Shown: in pieces, positions 15,643 to 25,302 of the stretch | Layout: each line of letters starts with the position of its first letter | How positions within the stretch are numbered: position 1 is the stretch's first letter | Source of the DNA: an uncultured Eubacteriales bacterium | Lineage (GTDB): Bacteria > Bacillota > Clostridia > Christensenellales > Aristaeellaceae | Assembly (NCBI GenBank): GCA_900315315.1 | Contig: OMYT01000012.1 | Span: 1-64,000 of the forward strand | Direction of reading: 5' to 3' | DNA length: 64,000 bases | Translations under genes and position numbers: made by a program | Notes under the pieces: generated by a model | What the model was told of the DNA's origin: nothing | Database searches by the model: none | What the model saw: the letters and a program-made list of their open reading frames with translations, nothing else

Positions 15643-16578
15643 GTGAATGATTACAGGGGAAAGCATATTTCCTCCGCACCGTGGACATCCTCTCCCTCTT
15701 CGTATCGAGGGCGGCACAGGATCCGGAACCGGAAGCATCGCCGCTGGTTTGTTCTGATCCTTGTTCTGGTTCTGGTTATACTGATCTGGCCTCTGGTGGA
15801 AGCAAAGCTGCTCACGACGGAACGCGTTCAGCTCAAGGAGGAGCAGCTTCCAGCGGAAGCCAACAATCTCCGTATTGTTTATCTGAGCGACATCCATTAC
15901 GGCTTCTGGTTCAGCGACGGGGATCTGAACCGGCTGATCTCCAGAATCAACGGTCTCCGGCCGGATCTGGTGCTCTTCGGCGGGGATTATGCTACAGACC
16001 ATCAGAGCGCAGTACAGTTTTTCCAGAAACTGCGTAACGGTGAAAAAATCCGCTCACGATACGGTACCTTCGGCGTGGTCGGAGAGACGGATCGCGGAGA
16101 ATCGGATTTTGACCTGACCGAACTGACAGAGGCAATGGCCAACGCAGATGTCGAGCCGCTGGTCAACCGCTCCGTTCCCGTGCATATCGGGGCTGCCCGA
16201 ATCTATATTGCCGGAGTGGACGACGTGAGTGTCGGGCGTCCGGATCTGAAAGCTGTTTCGAGGAGTGTATCTGCTTCGGATTACGTCATTTTCATGTGTC
16301 ATAATCCATCGGTGATTCCCGATGCGCAGTTGGCAAAGGATTCATCGGGCAATCTCGGTTGGTTTGATCTGGGCTTATTCGGCCACACGCACGGCGGACA
16401 GATGCTGTTTTTCTCCTCCCTTCTGGGTATCGCGGAAGACATTCCGGAGCGTTATAAAGGAGGGTGGCTGAAAGAGAACCGCGCGGATCTGCTGGTATCC
16501 CGCGGGGTTGGAACATCGGTTTACCCGGGGAGGCTTTTCTGTTTACCGCAGATTCACTATATTGAGGTTAGTTACTAA
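15643..16578 (+). CDS. Membrane-anchored metallophosphoesterase-like protein
   Basis: This 311-residue protein starts at GTG (GGGAGGGG just upstream), has a basic N-terminus and one membrane helix at about 35-53, and then a calcineurin-like phosphoesterase domain. Metal-binding motifs visible are DIHYG (Asp83, His85), GGDY (Asp115), CHNP (His220) and GHTHGG (247-252). The usual GNHD/E block is replaced by VVGETD (145-150), so the Asn metal ligand and the catalytic His are absent. YkuE-like relatives act at the outer face of the membrane on lipid-linked or cell-wall phosphates. Given the missing block, activity is uncertain. Confidence 0.8.
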   Translation: MNDYRGKHISSAPWTSSPSSYRGRHRIRNRKHRRWFVLILVLVLVILIWPLVEAKLLTTERVQLKEEQLPAEANNLRIVYLSDIHYGFWFSDGDLNRLISRINGLRPDLVLFGGDYATDHQSAVQFFQKLRNGEKIRSRYGTFGVVGETDRGESDFDLTELTEAMANADVEPLVNRSVPVHIGAARIYIAGVDDVSVGRPDLKAVSRSVSASDYVIFMCHNPSVIPDAQLAKDSSGNLGWFDLGLFGHTHGGQMLFFSSLLGIAEDIPERYKGGWLKENRADLLVSRGVGTSVYPGRLFCLPQIHYIEVSY

Positions 16579-16584
16579 GCCAAA

Positions 16585-16686
16585 ATGAGTCAGCTGGTAG
16601 CTAACCTGGGCTACCGCCCGTTCTCTGCTGAGAAAGAGCCACTGGCTCTTTCTCCGGGCGCGCCGAACCCCAAGTGACCCATTCGG
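16585..16686 (+). repeat. ATGAGTCA-type repeat R10 (with inner cassette)
   Basis: The outer sequence ATGAGTCAGCTGGTAGC ... CCCCAAGTGACCCAT matches the empty element at 7830. The cassette GGGCTACCGCCCGTTCTC, apical AGAGCCACTGGCTCT, CCGGGCGCGCCGAACCCC is inserted in the middle. It ends at ATTCGGG just before the ecfA1 ribosome binding site. Confidence 0.8.
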
Positions 16687-16702
16687 GAGGTTTTTATATC
16701 TT

Positions 16703-17557
16703 ATGAAGTCCGATACCCGCATCCGGCTGACCGATGTGACCTATACTTATGAGGAAGGCGCAGCCCCGGCGGTTTCCAAAGTTTCTGCGGAGATCGAACC
16801 GGGAGAATTTGTGGCTGTGCTCGGTCATAACGGTTCCGGAAAATCCACAATGGCCAAGCTGCTCAACGCGCTCTATATGCCCACAGAGGGCACGGTGCTT
16901 GTATGCGGTTATGACACAAAAAACGAAGAATATGTCTGGGAGATCCGGCAGCGGGCCGGTATGATTTTTCAAAATCCGGATAACCAGATTGTCACGACCG
17001 TCGTGAAGGAAGACGTTGCTTTCGGGCTGGAAAACCTCGGTGTGCCCACGGACGAGATGATTCCCCGGATTGAAAGCGCCCTGCAGGCCGTGCGAATGAG
17101 TAAGTATGCAGACAGTGCGCCGCATATGCTTTCCGGCGGACAGAAACAGCGTGTAGCAATCGCCGGGATTCTGGCGATGGAGCCTTCTGTGATTATTGCG
17201 GATGAAGCCACAGCCATGCTGGACCCCTCCGGCCGCAAGGAAGTATTGGAAACCATGCGCCGGCTGAACCGACAAAAAGCCATTACGGTTATCTGGATTA
17301 CCCATTTTATGGAAGAAGCGGCACAGGCTGACCGCGTTCTGGTGATCACAGACGGGGAGATCCGTCTTTCCGGAAAGCCGGCAGAAGTGTTTGACCAGGT
17401 AGACGCTATGCGTGAAATGCATCTGGATGTGCCGCACATGACAGCCCTGGCAGGAGAACTCCGGGCTGCCGGGATGCCCCTGAAAAAAGGAGTTCTGACG
17501 GTAGAGGAACTGGCGGAGGAGGTGGAAAGGCTGTGCCCATTGAAGCAGTCCACCTGA
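16703..17557 (+). CDS. ecfA1: ECF transporter ATPase, EcfA1
   Basis: This 284-residue ABC ATPase has Walker A GHNGSGKST, the EcfA1-typical Q-loop MIFQNPDNQIVT, signature MLSGGQKQRVAIAG, Walker B SVIIADEATAMLDP and H-loop VIWITHFMEEA. It is the first gene of ecfA1-ecfA2-ecfT-truA. The products form the energising module of energy-coupling-factor vitamin transporters. No substrate-binding S component is next to it, so this is likely a group II module shared by S components encoded elsewhere. GGGAGG lies about 12 bases before the ATG. Identification is secure. Confidence 0.95.
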   Translation: MKSDTRIRLTDVTYTYEEGAAPAVSKVSAEIEPGEFVAVLGHNGSGKSTMAKLLNALYMPTEGTVLVCGYDTKNEEYVWEIRQRAGMIFQNPDNQIVTTVVKEDVAFGLENLGVPTDEMIPRIESALQAVRMSKYADSAPHMLSGGQKQRVAIAGILAMEPSVIIADEATAMLDPSGRKEVLETMRRLNRQKAITVIWITHFMEEAAQADRVLVITDGEIRLSGKPAEVFDQVDAMREMHLDVPHMTALAGELRAAGMPLKKGVLTVEELAEEVERLCPLKQST

Positions 17558-18396
17558 CCCATTGTTATTCGGAAGGAAGCGCTTTCAGAACCGTTGCATT
17601 GGATGATGTGTCCTTCCGGATCGACGACGGTGAGTTTGTCGGGATTATCGGCCATACAGGATCCGGCAAATCCACGCTTGTCCAGCATCTGAACGGTCTG
17701 CTGAAACCTTCTTCCGGTCAGGTCCTGATCGACGGGGAAGACCTCAACGGCGAGCATGTCAACCGCCGTGAGCTTCGTCAGCGGATCGGCCTTGTCTTTC
17801 AGTACCCCGAATACCAGCTTTTTGAGGAAACCGTGGCGAAAGATATTGCCTTCGGTCCAAAGAATCAGGGCCTTTCGGAGAATGAAATCGATGAGCGTGT
17901 GCGTTACGCGATGGAATGCGTACACCTGGACTACGAAAAATACGCAGAGAGAAGTCCTTTTGAGCTGTCCGGCGGTCAAATGCGCCGTGCCGCAATCGCC
18001 GGCGTACTGGCCATGCGCCCTTCCGTGCTGATACTGGATGAGCCGACCGCCGGACTGGATCCGAGAGGGCGGGACCGCGTACTTTCCATGCTTGAGGATC
18101 TGCATGCTAAAGAACATGTGACCACGCTGATGGTTTCCCACAGCATGGATGATATGGCCCGGCTGGCCACCCGGCTGATCGTCATGAGCGAAGGGAAGAT
18201 CGTTGCGCAAGGCACGCCCCGGGAAATCTTTTCACAGGAGAAGATGATGACCTCCATCGGGCTGGACGTTCCGGATGCGGCCCGCCTGTGCCGCGTGCTG
18301 CGGGAAAAAGGCTATGATCTGCCGGCGGACCTTTATCGGCTTGATGAGCTGAAGGAACACCTGCTCCGCCTCTGGAAGGAGGCGAAGACATGCTGA
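17533..18396 (+). CDS. ecfA2: ECF transporter ATPase, EcfA2
   Basis: This 287-residue ATPase begins at GTG, 25 bases inside the end of ecfA1, with GGAGGAGG just upstream inside ecfA1. Motifs: Walker A GHTGSGKST, Q-loop GLVFQYPEYQLFEETV (diagnostic of EcfA2), signature ELSGGQMRRAAIAG, Walker B VLILDEPTAGLDP and H-loop MVSHSMDDMA. It pairs with EcfA1 to form the asymmetric ATPase dimer that drives toppling of the S component. Confidence 0.95.
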   Translation: MPIEAVHLTHCYSEGSAFRTVALDDVSFRIDDGEFVGIIGHTGSGKSTLVQHLNGLLKPSSGQVLIDGEDLNGEHVNRRELRQRIGLVFQYPEYQLFEETVAKDIAFGPKNQGLSENEIDERVRYAMECVHLDYEKYAERSPFELSGGQMRRAAIAGVLAMRPSVLILDEPTAGLDPRGRDRVLSMLEDLHAKEHVTTLMVSHSMDDMARLATRLIVMSEGKIVAQGTPREIFSQEKMMTSIGLDVPDAARLCRVLREKGYDLPADLYRLDELKEHLLRLWKEAKTC

Positions 18397-19193
18397 ACAA
18401 TATCACGATGGGTCAGTATTATCCCGTAGACAGCAAGGTGCACCGCCTGGATCCCCGGGTCAAGCTGATTCTGACAATCGTTTTCATTGTTGCGGTTTTT
18501 CTGGCAAAGACTTTCGTCGGGTATGCCATTCTTTTTCTGTTTATTTACGGGACAGCCCGCTTGGCCAATGTACCGTTCAAAATGCTGCTGCGAGGGCTGA
18601 AACCGCTCCGGCTGATCCTGATTTTAACGTTTCTGCTGAATCTTTTTTTCACGTCCGGTGAGACAGTCTGGGTGGAGTTCTGGATTATCCGGATCACAAA
18701 GGAAGGATTTCTGCAGGCACTTTACTATTCGATCCGGCTGGCGTTCCTGGTGATCGGAACCAGCCTGCTGACGCTGACCACTTCTCCCGTTTCGCTTTCA
18801 GATGCGATTGAGATTTTACTCTCGCCCCTGAAAAAGATCCATTTTCCCGCTCATGAACTGGCGATGATGATGACCATTGCCCTTCGTTTTATCCCGACCC
18901 TTCTGGAGGAAACGGACAAGATCATGAAGGCTCAGATGGCCCGCGGCGCAGATTTTGAGAGCGGCAACCTGGTCAAGCGGGCAAAAGCCATGGTACCCCT
19001 GCTGGTGCCCCTGTTCGTAAGCGCTTTCCGCCGGGCCGGCGATCTGGCTATGGCCATGGAAAGCCGCTGCTATCACGGCGGGGAAGGCAGAACCCGCCTG
19101 CGGGTGCTCAAACTGACCAGAAACGACGGGATTGCCTGCCTTGTGATGGCGGGGCTGCTTGCATTGATTATCCTGGAAGGGATTTTGTTATGA
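18390..19193 (+). CDS. ecfT: ECF transporter transmembrane subunit EcfT
   Basis: This 267-residue membrane protein has about five hydrophobic helices. It opens with GQYYPVDSKVHRLDPRVKLI, the EcfT signature. The cytoplasmic coupling helices contain MMMTIALRFIPTLLEETDKI and AQMARGADFESG (the A-R-G motif that contacts the ATPases). It overlaps ecfA2 by 7 bases and truA by 4, so translation of the operon is coupled. Confidence 0.95.
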   Translation: MLNNITMGQYYPVDSKVHRLDPRVKLILTIVFIVAVFLAKTFVGYAILFLFIYGTARLANVPFKMLLRGLKPLRLILILTFLLNLFFTSGETVWVEFWIIRITKEGFLQALYYSIRLAFLVIGTSLLTLTTSPVSLSDAIEILLSPLKKIHFPAHELAMMMTIALRFIPTLLEETDKIMKAQMARGADFESGNLVKRAKAMVPLLVPLFVSAFRRAGDLAMAMESRCYHGGEGRTRLRVLKLTRNDGIACLVMAGLLALIILEGILL

Positions 19194-19969
19194 GACGGAT
19201 CCTGCTGACAGTTGAATATGACGGAACAGCCTATGCAGGCTGGCAGCGCCAGATCAACGGTCTGGCGGTTCAGCAGGTGCTGGAGGAAGCTTTGGCGGAG
19301 GCTTGCGGCCATCCGGTTACGGTCACCGGATCTTCCCGGACAGATGCCGGCGTGCATGCACTGGACCAGAAAGTCCATTTTGATACGGAAAGCGGAATTC
19401 CGCCGGAAAAGTATCCCTTTGTGCTCAACGCCATGCTGCCGCCGGATATCCGCGTGCAGGAAGGCCGGGAAGTTCCGGCTGATTTTCACGCGAGGTTTCT
19501 GACATCGGGAAAGATATATACCTACCGGATCTGGAATGCACGCCACGGCAGCGCCCTTCGGCGGAATACCTTCTGGCATGTGCCGGTACCGCTGGACGAA
19601 ATGCCGGTGCGGGAAGCGATTCCGACGCTTTGCGGGAAACATGATTTCGCGGCTTTCCAGGCATCCGGCGGGACGGCGAAAACGACCGTCAGAACGATTC
19701 GGGCTGTTGATCTGTCTATTGAAGGGAATGAATGGATCCTGACTGTCAGCGGCGACGCTTTTCTGTATAACATGGTTCGGATTATTGCCGGAACTGTTGC
19801 GGAAATCGGACTGCATCGACTGGGAGCGGACGCGTTTGAAAATGCTTTTGAAACGAAGGACCGGCTGGCGCTGGGGATGACGGCGCCGGCGCACGGGCTT
19901 GAGCTGACGAAGGTGTTTTATCCGGAGAGAGCGTTTACGGAGCCTGCTGCAATGCGGTGGCATGAGTGA
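19190..19969 (+). CDS. truA: tRNA pseudouridine(38-40) synthase
   Basis: This 259-residue enzyme isomerises U38-U40 in the anticodon arm of tRNAs. It starts RILLTVEYDGTAYAGWQRQ and has the catalytic Asp in GSSRTDAGVHAL, then YTYRIWNA and FLYNMVRIIAGT. Length and motifs are standard. The start overlaps the ecfT stop (ATGA). The ecfA1-ecfA2-ecfT-truA order is common in Firmicutes. A repeat copy begins 6 bases after its stop codon. Confidence 0.96.
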   Translation: MRRILLTVEYDGTAYAGWQRQINGLAVQQVLEEALAEACGHPVTVTGSSRTDAGVHALDQKVHFDTESGIPPEKYPFVLNAMLPPDIRVQEGREVPADFHARFLTSGKIYTYRIWNARHGSALRRNTFWHVPVPLDEMPVREAIPTLCGKHDFAAFQASGGTAKTTVRTIRAVDLSIEGNEWILTVSGDAFLYNMVRIIAGTVAEIGLHRLGADAFENAFETKDRLALGMTAPAHGLELTKVFYPERAFTEPAAMRWHE

Positions 19970-19974
19970 GGACA

Positions 19975-20090
19975 CCTCATCAGTCAGGCAGAGCCTGACA
20001 GCTGCCTGGGCTGCCGCCCGTTCTCTGCTGAAAACTGTCCACTGGACAGTTTTCCGGGCGCGACGAACCCCCTCAAGGGAAAGGCTTTAT
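19975..20090 (+). repeat. Repeat R11 (with inner cassette)
   Basis: CTCATCAGTCAGGCAGAGCC leads into CTGCCTGGGCTGCCGCCCG, then apical AAAACTGTCCACTGG ACAGTTTT, then CCGGGCGCGACGAACCCCC, TCAAGGGAAAGGCTTTAT. It is nearly identical in its cassette to the copy at 33721. The tail AAGGGGAAGGCTTTAT is repeated once more at 20093-20108. Confidence 0.8.
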
Positions 20091-20104
20091 GCAAGGGGAA
20101 GGCT

Positions 20105-20716
20105 TTATGGGGTTATGTCTGATTTGAGAAGGGACCAAAGGGCTACGTCTACATACTCGCCTTTGTTATAAATGCGGCTTCGCAGGATGCCTTCCCGCCT
20201 GAAGCCGCTTTTTTCCATCACTTTGCCGCTGGCCGGATTGCGGAGATCATGCTGTGCTTCAAGTCGGTTGAGGGGAAGAGAACGGAATGCTTCGGCAGAA
20301 ACAGCGCGGAGCGCCTGTGTGGCAAATCCGCGGTTCCAGTACTCCCGGGCAAGACTGTAACCGATTTCAGCAGAGCAGTTTTCCGATGAATACCAGATAA
20401 AACCGATGGTACCGATTACCCGGCCTGTGTCCCGCAGAATGATGACCCAGGAAGAGGGATAACCTGCCCGGGCACGACGGATCAGATCGCGAAGGCAGGA
20501 ACGGGTTTCAGAGAGAGAACGGTGCGGATCCCAAAGCACATAACGCGCTACCTCTTCATCCTTTGCATAAGCATAGATGTCAGACGCATCTTTCATTCGG
20601 GGACGCCGAAGCACAAGATCTTGTGTTTCCAGCAAAGGAAGACAGGAAAAAAACACAGGAGGAGATTGTACCCCTGTGTCAGGAACAGACAGCAGGCGTT
20701 GCCAGAATAACTTCAT
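20105..20716 (-). CDS. GNAT family N-acetyltransferase (RimJ/RimL type)
   Basis: This 203-residue protein has LETQDLVLRRPRMKDASDIY, GRVIGTIGFIWYS, EIGYSLAREYWNRGFATQAL (acetyl-CoA pyrophosphate loop) and RNPASGKVMEKSGFRREG, the usual order in RimJ/RimL-like acetyltransferases. Such enzymes acetylate protein N-termini, small molecules or antibiotics; the acceptor cannot be predicted. About 30 extra residues precede the domain. It is divergent from the large SH3b gene and ends next to repeat R11. Confidence 0.85.
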   Translation of the reverse strand: MKLFWQRLLSVPDTGVQSPPVFFSCLPLLETQDLVLRRPRMKDASDIYAYAKDEEVARYVLWDPHRSLSETRSCLRDLIRRARAGYPSSWVIILRDTGRVIGTIGFIWYSSENCSAEIGYSLAREYWNRGFATQALRAVSAEAFRSLPLNRLEAQHDLRNPASGKVMEKSGFRREGILRSRIYNKGEYVDVALWSLLKSDITP

Positions 20717-20835
20717 GAAAATGCAGGTCCCTTCGGGAACGAAACCGGTATTCCGTTCGTCCTATCATCGGATACGTTCTTTCATTTCGACGGTGTGCCG
20801 GGTATTTCCTTCCGCTGCCGGCAGAGCCTGATTCA

Positions 20836-20865
20836 TTGACAATCATTGCTGTACGGCGGTAAAAT
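20836..20865 (+). promoter_or_regulatory. Strong promoter of the SH3b surface protein gene
   Basis: A consensus -35 TTGACA (20836-20841) and -10 TAAAAT (20860-20865) are 18 bases apart. AGGAGG lies before the ATG at 20909. Confidence 0.65.
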
Positions 20866-20908
20866 ACAGGTGTATCGTATCTTAAATCCGGACTCAGGAG
20901 GATCGAAC

Positions 20909-23900
20909 ATGAACAACAAGCAACAGGGAATCCTGAAAAAAGCAGCCGCACTGATTCTTGCGTTGCTGCTCATGCTGGCTGCCGTATCGGCTTCAATTGC
21001 CGCCAGCAAAGACTGGACTGAACTGGTGATTACGCTCAGCTGGACAGACGCGAACGGAGAAACGCAAAGCGTGACCGCTGTTCCCCAGGCTGAAACCGAG
21101 ACAGGTGAAGGATGCTTCTGGGCAATGGTCCCGGCGGAAACGCTGCCGAACGGCCTGACCTTTACGGCGATGCATCCGATGCATGAATATGAGTTTTTTC
21201 CCGCTTCCGGAACTCAGCTGGAAGGCATTATGGATGCGGGGGAAGTAATGGACGGCATGACCTGCCTGCCCATCTCAGCAATCGAAAATGAAACAACCGA
21301 GGTATTTTATCTTTACATTTCAACGGTGACGGATACGCCTGTGATTCAGGGAGAAGGGCTGGTACCGGAGCCGGAACCCGTGCAGGAGCCGGAACCCGTG
21401 CAGGAGCCGGAACCCGTGCAGGAGCCGGAACCCGTGCAGGAGCCGGAACCCGTACAGGAGCCGGAACCGGTACAGGAGCCGGAACCGGTGCAGGAGCCGG
21501 AACCCGTGCAGCAGCCGGAACCCGTACAGGAGCCGGAACCGGTGCAGGAGCCGGAACCGATACAGGAGCCGGAACCGGTACAGGTTGCCGAACCCATACA
21601 GGAGCCGGAACCGGTGCAGGTTGCCGAACCCGTACAGGAGCCGGAACCCGTGCAGGTTGCCGAACCCGTACAGGAGCCGGAACCCATGCAGGTTGCGGAA
21701 CCCGTGCAGCAGCCCGAACCGGCGCAGGTTGTCGAACCCGTAAAGGCTGCAGAACCCGTTAAGGCAGCGGATCCTGCAAAGGCTGCAGAGCCTGTACAGG
21801 AGTCTGCTGCGGAACCGGAACAGAAGCCTGTTGAGGAACCTGCAGAGGTCCCGACAGAGGCGCCTGTGATGCCGGTCGGCGAACTGGTGAATCGGTACGC
21901 GTTCACCAATATCGGCGAGCTGAAATTCCGTGAATCGCCCGGAACTTCCAAAAAAGATAAGGTGATTCAGACCATCAAAAACGCCGGCGTATATGTCTGG
22001 GTTATTAAGACCGAGATGAACGACAAGGGTGAAGAATGGTCCAATGTCCAGATGAACGGGCAGACCGGATACATCATGACAAAGTATCTGAACCTGCTGA
22101 CACAGGAGGACAGCGACGTCTGGAATAATGTACAGGAGAGTCCCGCACCGGTCTTTACAGAAGAAGATATTAAACAGGAAACCGTAAAGCAGGAAGAACC
22201 GGTTTCGGAACCCGAACAGGAACCTGAACTGCGGAAAGCGCCTGCCGCTGAGGGTGAACCGGCACCGGAGGAACCGGCGGCCATCAAAGCCGATGCAAAG
22301 AAGCAGGCGACAGAACCCGGCGAAGAAACCGCAGTGAAGGATGAAAAAGAGCCGGAGGAAGAAAACAAAACAGAATCTGCAGACGAACCGGAAGAGAAAA
22401 AGGAAGAGGAACCAACCGAGGAGCCGACAGACGCGCCGGAGATGCCGATCGGCGAAGCCGTCAACCGCTACGCAATTACGAACGCGGTTGAGCTGAAATT
22501 CCGCGCATCCCCCGGAACAACGAAAAAGGATAAGGTTCAGGAAACCATCAAGAAAAAAGGCGCCTACGTATGGGTGCTCTGGACAGAAGACAACGAAGCG
22601 GGCGAAACCTGGTCCATGGTCGAATATAACGGCAAAACCGGGTATATCATGACCAAATATCTGGACCTGCTGACCCAGGAGGACAGCGAGGCATACAACA
22701 GCGTGCAGCAGAGCCCGGCACCGGTCTTAACGCGGGAGGAGTTGTTCCCGACGGAAGTGCCCACGGAAACACCTACGGCTACACCTACAGCCACACCGAC
22801 AGAGGAACCGACGGCAACACCTACGGCTACACCTACAGCCACACCGACAGAGGAACCGACGGCAACACCTAGCGAAACGCCGACAGCTACCCCCACGCCG
22901 GTACCGACCGACACGCCAACACCTGTACCCACGGATACACCTACTCCGGAACCGACGGAAGCGCCCGTGATCAGGGAAGGCGAGATGATTAACCGCTATG
23001 CCGTGACCAATGCGGGTGAACTGAAATTCCGCGCGACTCCCGGAACAACCAAAAAAGACAAAGTGCAGGAAACCATTCAGAAGAAGGGAACTCATGTATG
23101 GCTGATCCGGGCGGATGAGAATGACGTCGGGGAAAGCTGGAGTTATGTTCAGTACAAGGGCAAGACCGGTTATGTGATGACAAAGTATCTGAATCTTCTG
23201 ACCCAGGAGGACAGCGATGCTTACAACAACGCGCAGGCCAGTCCCGCACCGGTTGTTGCACTGGAAGACCTCTTCCCGACAGAAGCACCCACTGAAGTGG
23301 TGACCCTGGAGGTAACTGAGGAACCGACTGTGGCACCGACCGATACGCCGACGCCTTCACCGACTCCAACGGCTACACCTACTGCAACACCTACCGCAAC
23401 ACCTACCGAGACCCCGACAGAGACGCCTACAGCAACTCCTACAGCGACACCTACGGCCACACCAACCGCAACTCCGACTGAGGCTCCAACCGAAGCCCCG
23501 ACAGCAACTCCGACCCAGGCGCCTACGGCTACACCGGTTGCAGCACTGACGCCGGAACCCTATCAGAGGGTCGGATACGCGATCACGATCGGCGACGGCG
23601 TTTATGTACGCGAGTGGCCGACCTATAACAGCGCGTTCCTGGACGAACTGCCGGCAAACAAGATCGTTTACGTGACCGGCCAGGCTTATATAGATAATGT
23701 AGGCTGGTCAATGGTTGAATATGATAACAAATGGGGCTATGTCCGCGCAGACATGCTCCGGATGATCTCAGACGGCGAGATGCAGGCCTACCGCGACCTG
23801 ATCCAGGGAACACCTGATCCATCCGCGGTGAACACGGTGGAACCCTACCAGTACAATGCTCAGGATATGAGCTGTTACGGCATTGTGACACAGGACAAGG

Positions 23901-25039
23901 TGAATTTCCGTACCGTTGCAGACAAGACTTCGGGCAAGGTAATCCGGAAACTGAACAAGAACGCACTGTGCCTGGTATACGGCAGTGAGGAAGTCAACGG
24001 TGAAACCTGGTACCGGGTCGGATATGACACGAATGTCGGCTATGTCAACGGACAGTATTTCAAGCAGTTGACTGTCGGCGAAGCCGAAACATTCCTAAAC
24101 TCAACACAGTATACGGAAGGATTGGCCAACAATACCGCAACGACAGGCACCGGCACATCCTCCGGCAGCACAACAACCGGAACCGCGAGCGGGATTGTAT
24201 CCGCGGAGGATCAGAAAGTCAGCGAGTGGGTAAATCCCAACAGCGGATCCACCGTCAGCTATGAACCTTTTGATCCCTTTGCGACGCCGGAACCGCTGAA
24301 TGAAAACGGGATTGCGAATTCGGAATACCTTGATTCCCTGGCAGCGAAGCTGCAGGACGGCACGCTGAAGCAGGAAGATCTGGAAACCGACCTGCAGAAG
24401 TTCTATAAAGACGCAGCGGATCCGGAAGGCTCCGTGAAAGCCGCAACAGCCTATATTCAGGAAAAGACGGGTGCTGCCGCAACAGAAACTCCTTCCGAAT
24501 CTCCGGAACCGTTGGTCACGGAAGAACCTGAGTACAAGCAGGAAGATAACAGCGGCGGCGGCGCCGGATGGCTGATCGGTCTCGGACTGCTGGCAGTGGC
24601 CGGCGGCGGCGGATATTACTGGTATTACAGTACGCAGAAAAAGCGTCAGGCAGCCCAGCGTATGGCCCAGAAAAAAGCTGCGGAACAGCGTAAGAGCCAG
24701 GGAAACAATAAGACCGGGCAGCCGGCCAACAAACAGGGGCAGCCCGCTTCCGCCCAGAACGCGGCAAAGGTAAGAACGGGTAACTACACAAGCTCGGGAA
24801 GCACTACGACGGCCAAACCGGCACAGTCGGAAACAACCGCGCGTAAGGTTGTTGAAAACCCCTATGGACGCTACTCTGCATCCTCCACAGAGGAAGATTC
24901 AACCTATACGGCCAGCTTCAAGCCAGACGCCGGAGCGGAAAGGCCCACAAGGGTTCGCAGCAATGCGGAAAAATCCGGAACGGCTGAGAAATCCGAGGTA
25001 ACAGAGAAAACCGAGACAACTGACGATCCCAAGGCATAA
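20909..25039 (+). CDS. Large surface protein with five SH3b domains and repeat linkers
   Basis: This 1376-residue protein starts at the ATG after CAGGAGGATCGAAC; an earlier in-frame ATG (20846) lacks a ribosome binding site. A signal peptide ([20 protein letters not shown]) is followed by a small domain, then EPEPVQ hexapeptide repeats (about 155-290). Three closely similar SH3b modules lie at ~326-400, 514-590 and 692-766, each with NRYA, ELKFR, PGT-KKDKV, TGYxMTKYL and LLTQEDS. Linkers are rich in ATPT. Two more distant SH3b modules lie at ~887-955 and 989-1056. A membrane helix ([20 protein letters not shown], ~1219-1242) is followed by a ~130-residue Lys/Gln/Ser/Thr-rich tail predicted to be cytoplasmic. 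SH3b domains usually bind cell-wall peptides. A wall-sensing or scaffold role is inferred. No catalytic domain is seen. Confidence 0.85.
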   Translation: MNNKQQGILKKAAALILALLLMLAAVSASIAASKDWTELVITLSWTDANGETQSVTAVPQAETETGEGCFWAMVPAETLPNGLTFTAMHPMHEYEFFPASGTQLEGIMDAGEVMDGMTCLPISAIENETTEVFYLYISTVTDTPVIQGEGLVPEPEPVQEPEPVQEPEPVQEPEPVQEPEPVQEPEPVQEPEPVQEPEPVQQPEPVQEPEPVQEPEPIQEPEPVQVAEPIQEPEPVQVAEPVQEPEPVQVAEPVQEPEPMQVAEPVQQPEPAQVVEPVKAAEPVKAADPAKAAEPVQESAAEPEQKPVEEPAEVPTEAPVMPVGELVNRYAFTNIGELKFRESPGTSKKDKVIQTIKNAGVYVWVIKTEMNDKGEEWSNVQMNGQTGYIMTKYLNLLTQEDSDVWNNVQESPAPVFTEEDIKQETVKQEEPVSEPEQEPELRKAPAAEGEPAPEEPAAIKADAKKQATEPGEETAVKDEKEPEEENKTESADEPEEKKEEEPTEEPTDAPEMPIGEAVNRYAITNAVELKFRASPGTTKKDKVQETIKKKGAYVWVLWTEDNEAGETWSMVEYNGKTGYIMTKYLDLLTQEDSEAYNSVQQSPAPVLTREELFPTEVPTETPTATPTATPTEEPTATPTATPTATPTEEPTATPSETPTATPTPVPTDTPTPVPTDTPTPEPTEAPVIREGEMINRYAVTNAGELKFRATPGTTKKDKVQETIQKKGTHVWLIRADENDVGESWSYVQYKGKTGYVMTKYLNLLTQEDSDAYNNAQASPAPVVALEDLFPTEAPTEVVTLEVTEEPTVAPTDTPTPSPTPTATPTATPTATPTETPTETPTATPTATPTATPTATPTEAPTEAPTATPTQAPTATPVAALTPEPYQRVGYAITIGDGVYVREWPTYNSAFLDELPANKIVYVTGQAYIDNVGWSMVEYDNKWGYVRADMLRMISDGEMQAYRDLIQGTPDPSAVNTVEPYQYNAQDMSCYGIVTQDKVNFRTVADKTSGKVIRKLNKNALCLVYGSEEVNGETWYRVGYDTNVGYVNGQYFKQLTVGEAETFLNSTQYTEGLANNTATTGTGTSSGSTTTGTASGIVSAEDQKVSEWVNPNSGSTVSYEPFDPFATPEPLNENGIANSEYLDSLAAKLQDGTLKQEDLETDLQKFYKDAADPEGSVKAATAYIQEKTGAAATETPSESPEPLVTEEPEYKQEDNSGGGAGWLIGLGLLAVAGGGGYYWYYSTQKKRQAAQRMAQKKAAEQRKSQGNNKTGQPANKQGQPASAQNAAKVRTGNYTSSGSTTTAKPAQSETTARKVVENPYGRYSASSTEEDSTYTASFKPDAGAERPTRVRSNAEKSGTAEKSEVTEKTETTDDPKA
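21364..21800 (+). repeat. 18-bp tandem repeats encoding EPEPVQ
   Basis: About twenty hexapeptide units (EPEPVQ, with [12 protein letters not shown] and KAAEPV variants) come from an 18-bp unit such as CAGGAGCCGGAACCCGTG. The units are most uniform in the first half and decay toward the end. This is a coding variable-number repeat. Confidence 0.85.
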
Positions 25040-25059
25040 GGGAACAAACGACTGAAAAC

Positions 25060-25101
25060 AGAGGGGAGACCGCCTTGCAAAACGGTCTCCTCTTTGCTTT
25101 T
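25060..25101 (+). terminator. Terminator after the SH3b protein gene
   Basis: GAGGGGAGACCG and CGGTCTCCTC pair around CCTTGCAAAA, followed by TTTGCTTTT. A single bulged G lies in the 5' arm. Confidence 0.75.
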
Positions 25102-25156
25102 GGATGAGGACATGATATAATTCAAGCATCTTTTTTAACCGGAGGAATGAAAGAAA

Positions 25157-25264
25157 ATGGCGAGACAAAAGGCACAGAAAAAACAGATTATGGTTCGTAC
25201 GATTGCAATTGTGCTGGCGGTCGTGCTGGCGGTGTCTGTGATATTGATGACGGTATTGAAATAA
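25157..25264 (+). CDS. 35-residue single-helix membrane protein
   Basis: ATG at 25157 follows GGAGGAATGAAAGAAA and opens a 35-codon frame ending at TAA 25262-25264. The product has a basic N-terminus (MARQKAQKKQIMVRT) and one hydrophobic helix (IAIVLAVVLAVSVILMTVLK). The shape resembles short single-helix families such as DUF4044, but I cannot confirm membership. It sits 38 bases before the CapA-like gene and is probably co-transcribed with it. Confidence 0.6.
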   Translation: MARQKAQKKQIMVRTIAIVLAVVLAVSVILMTVLK

Positions 25265-25302
25265 GGGGAAGGCTAATACGGGGAAAGGAGGGGAGCCGGA
25301 TC

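Noticed and set aside
20846..20908. Upstream ATG extending the SH3b surface protein by 21 residues
   Set aside because: It lies across the promoter -10 region, lacks a ribosome binding site and would hide the signal peptide.
21364..23550. CRISPR-like regular repeats
   Set aside because: The 18-bp and ATPT-type repeats have no unique spacers and keep a coding frame throughout, with no cas genes near.
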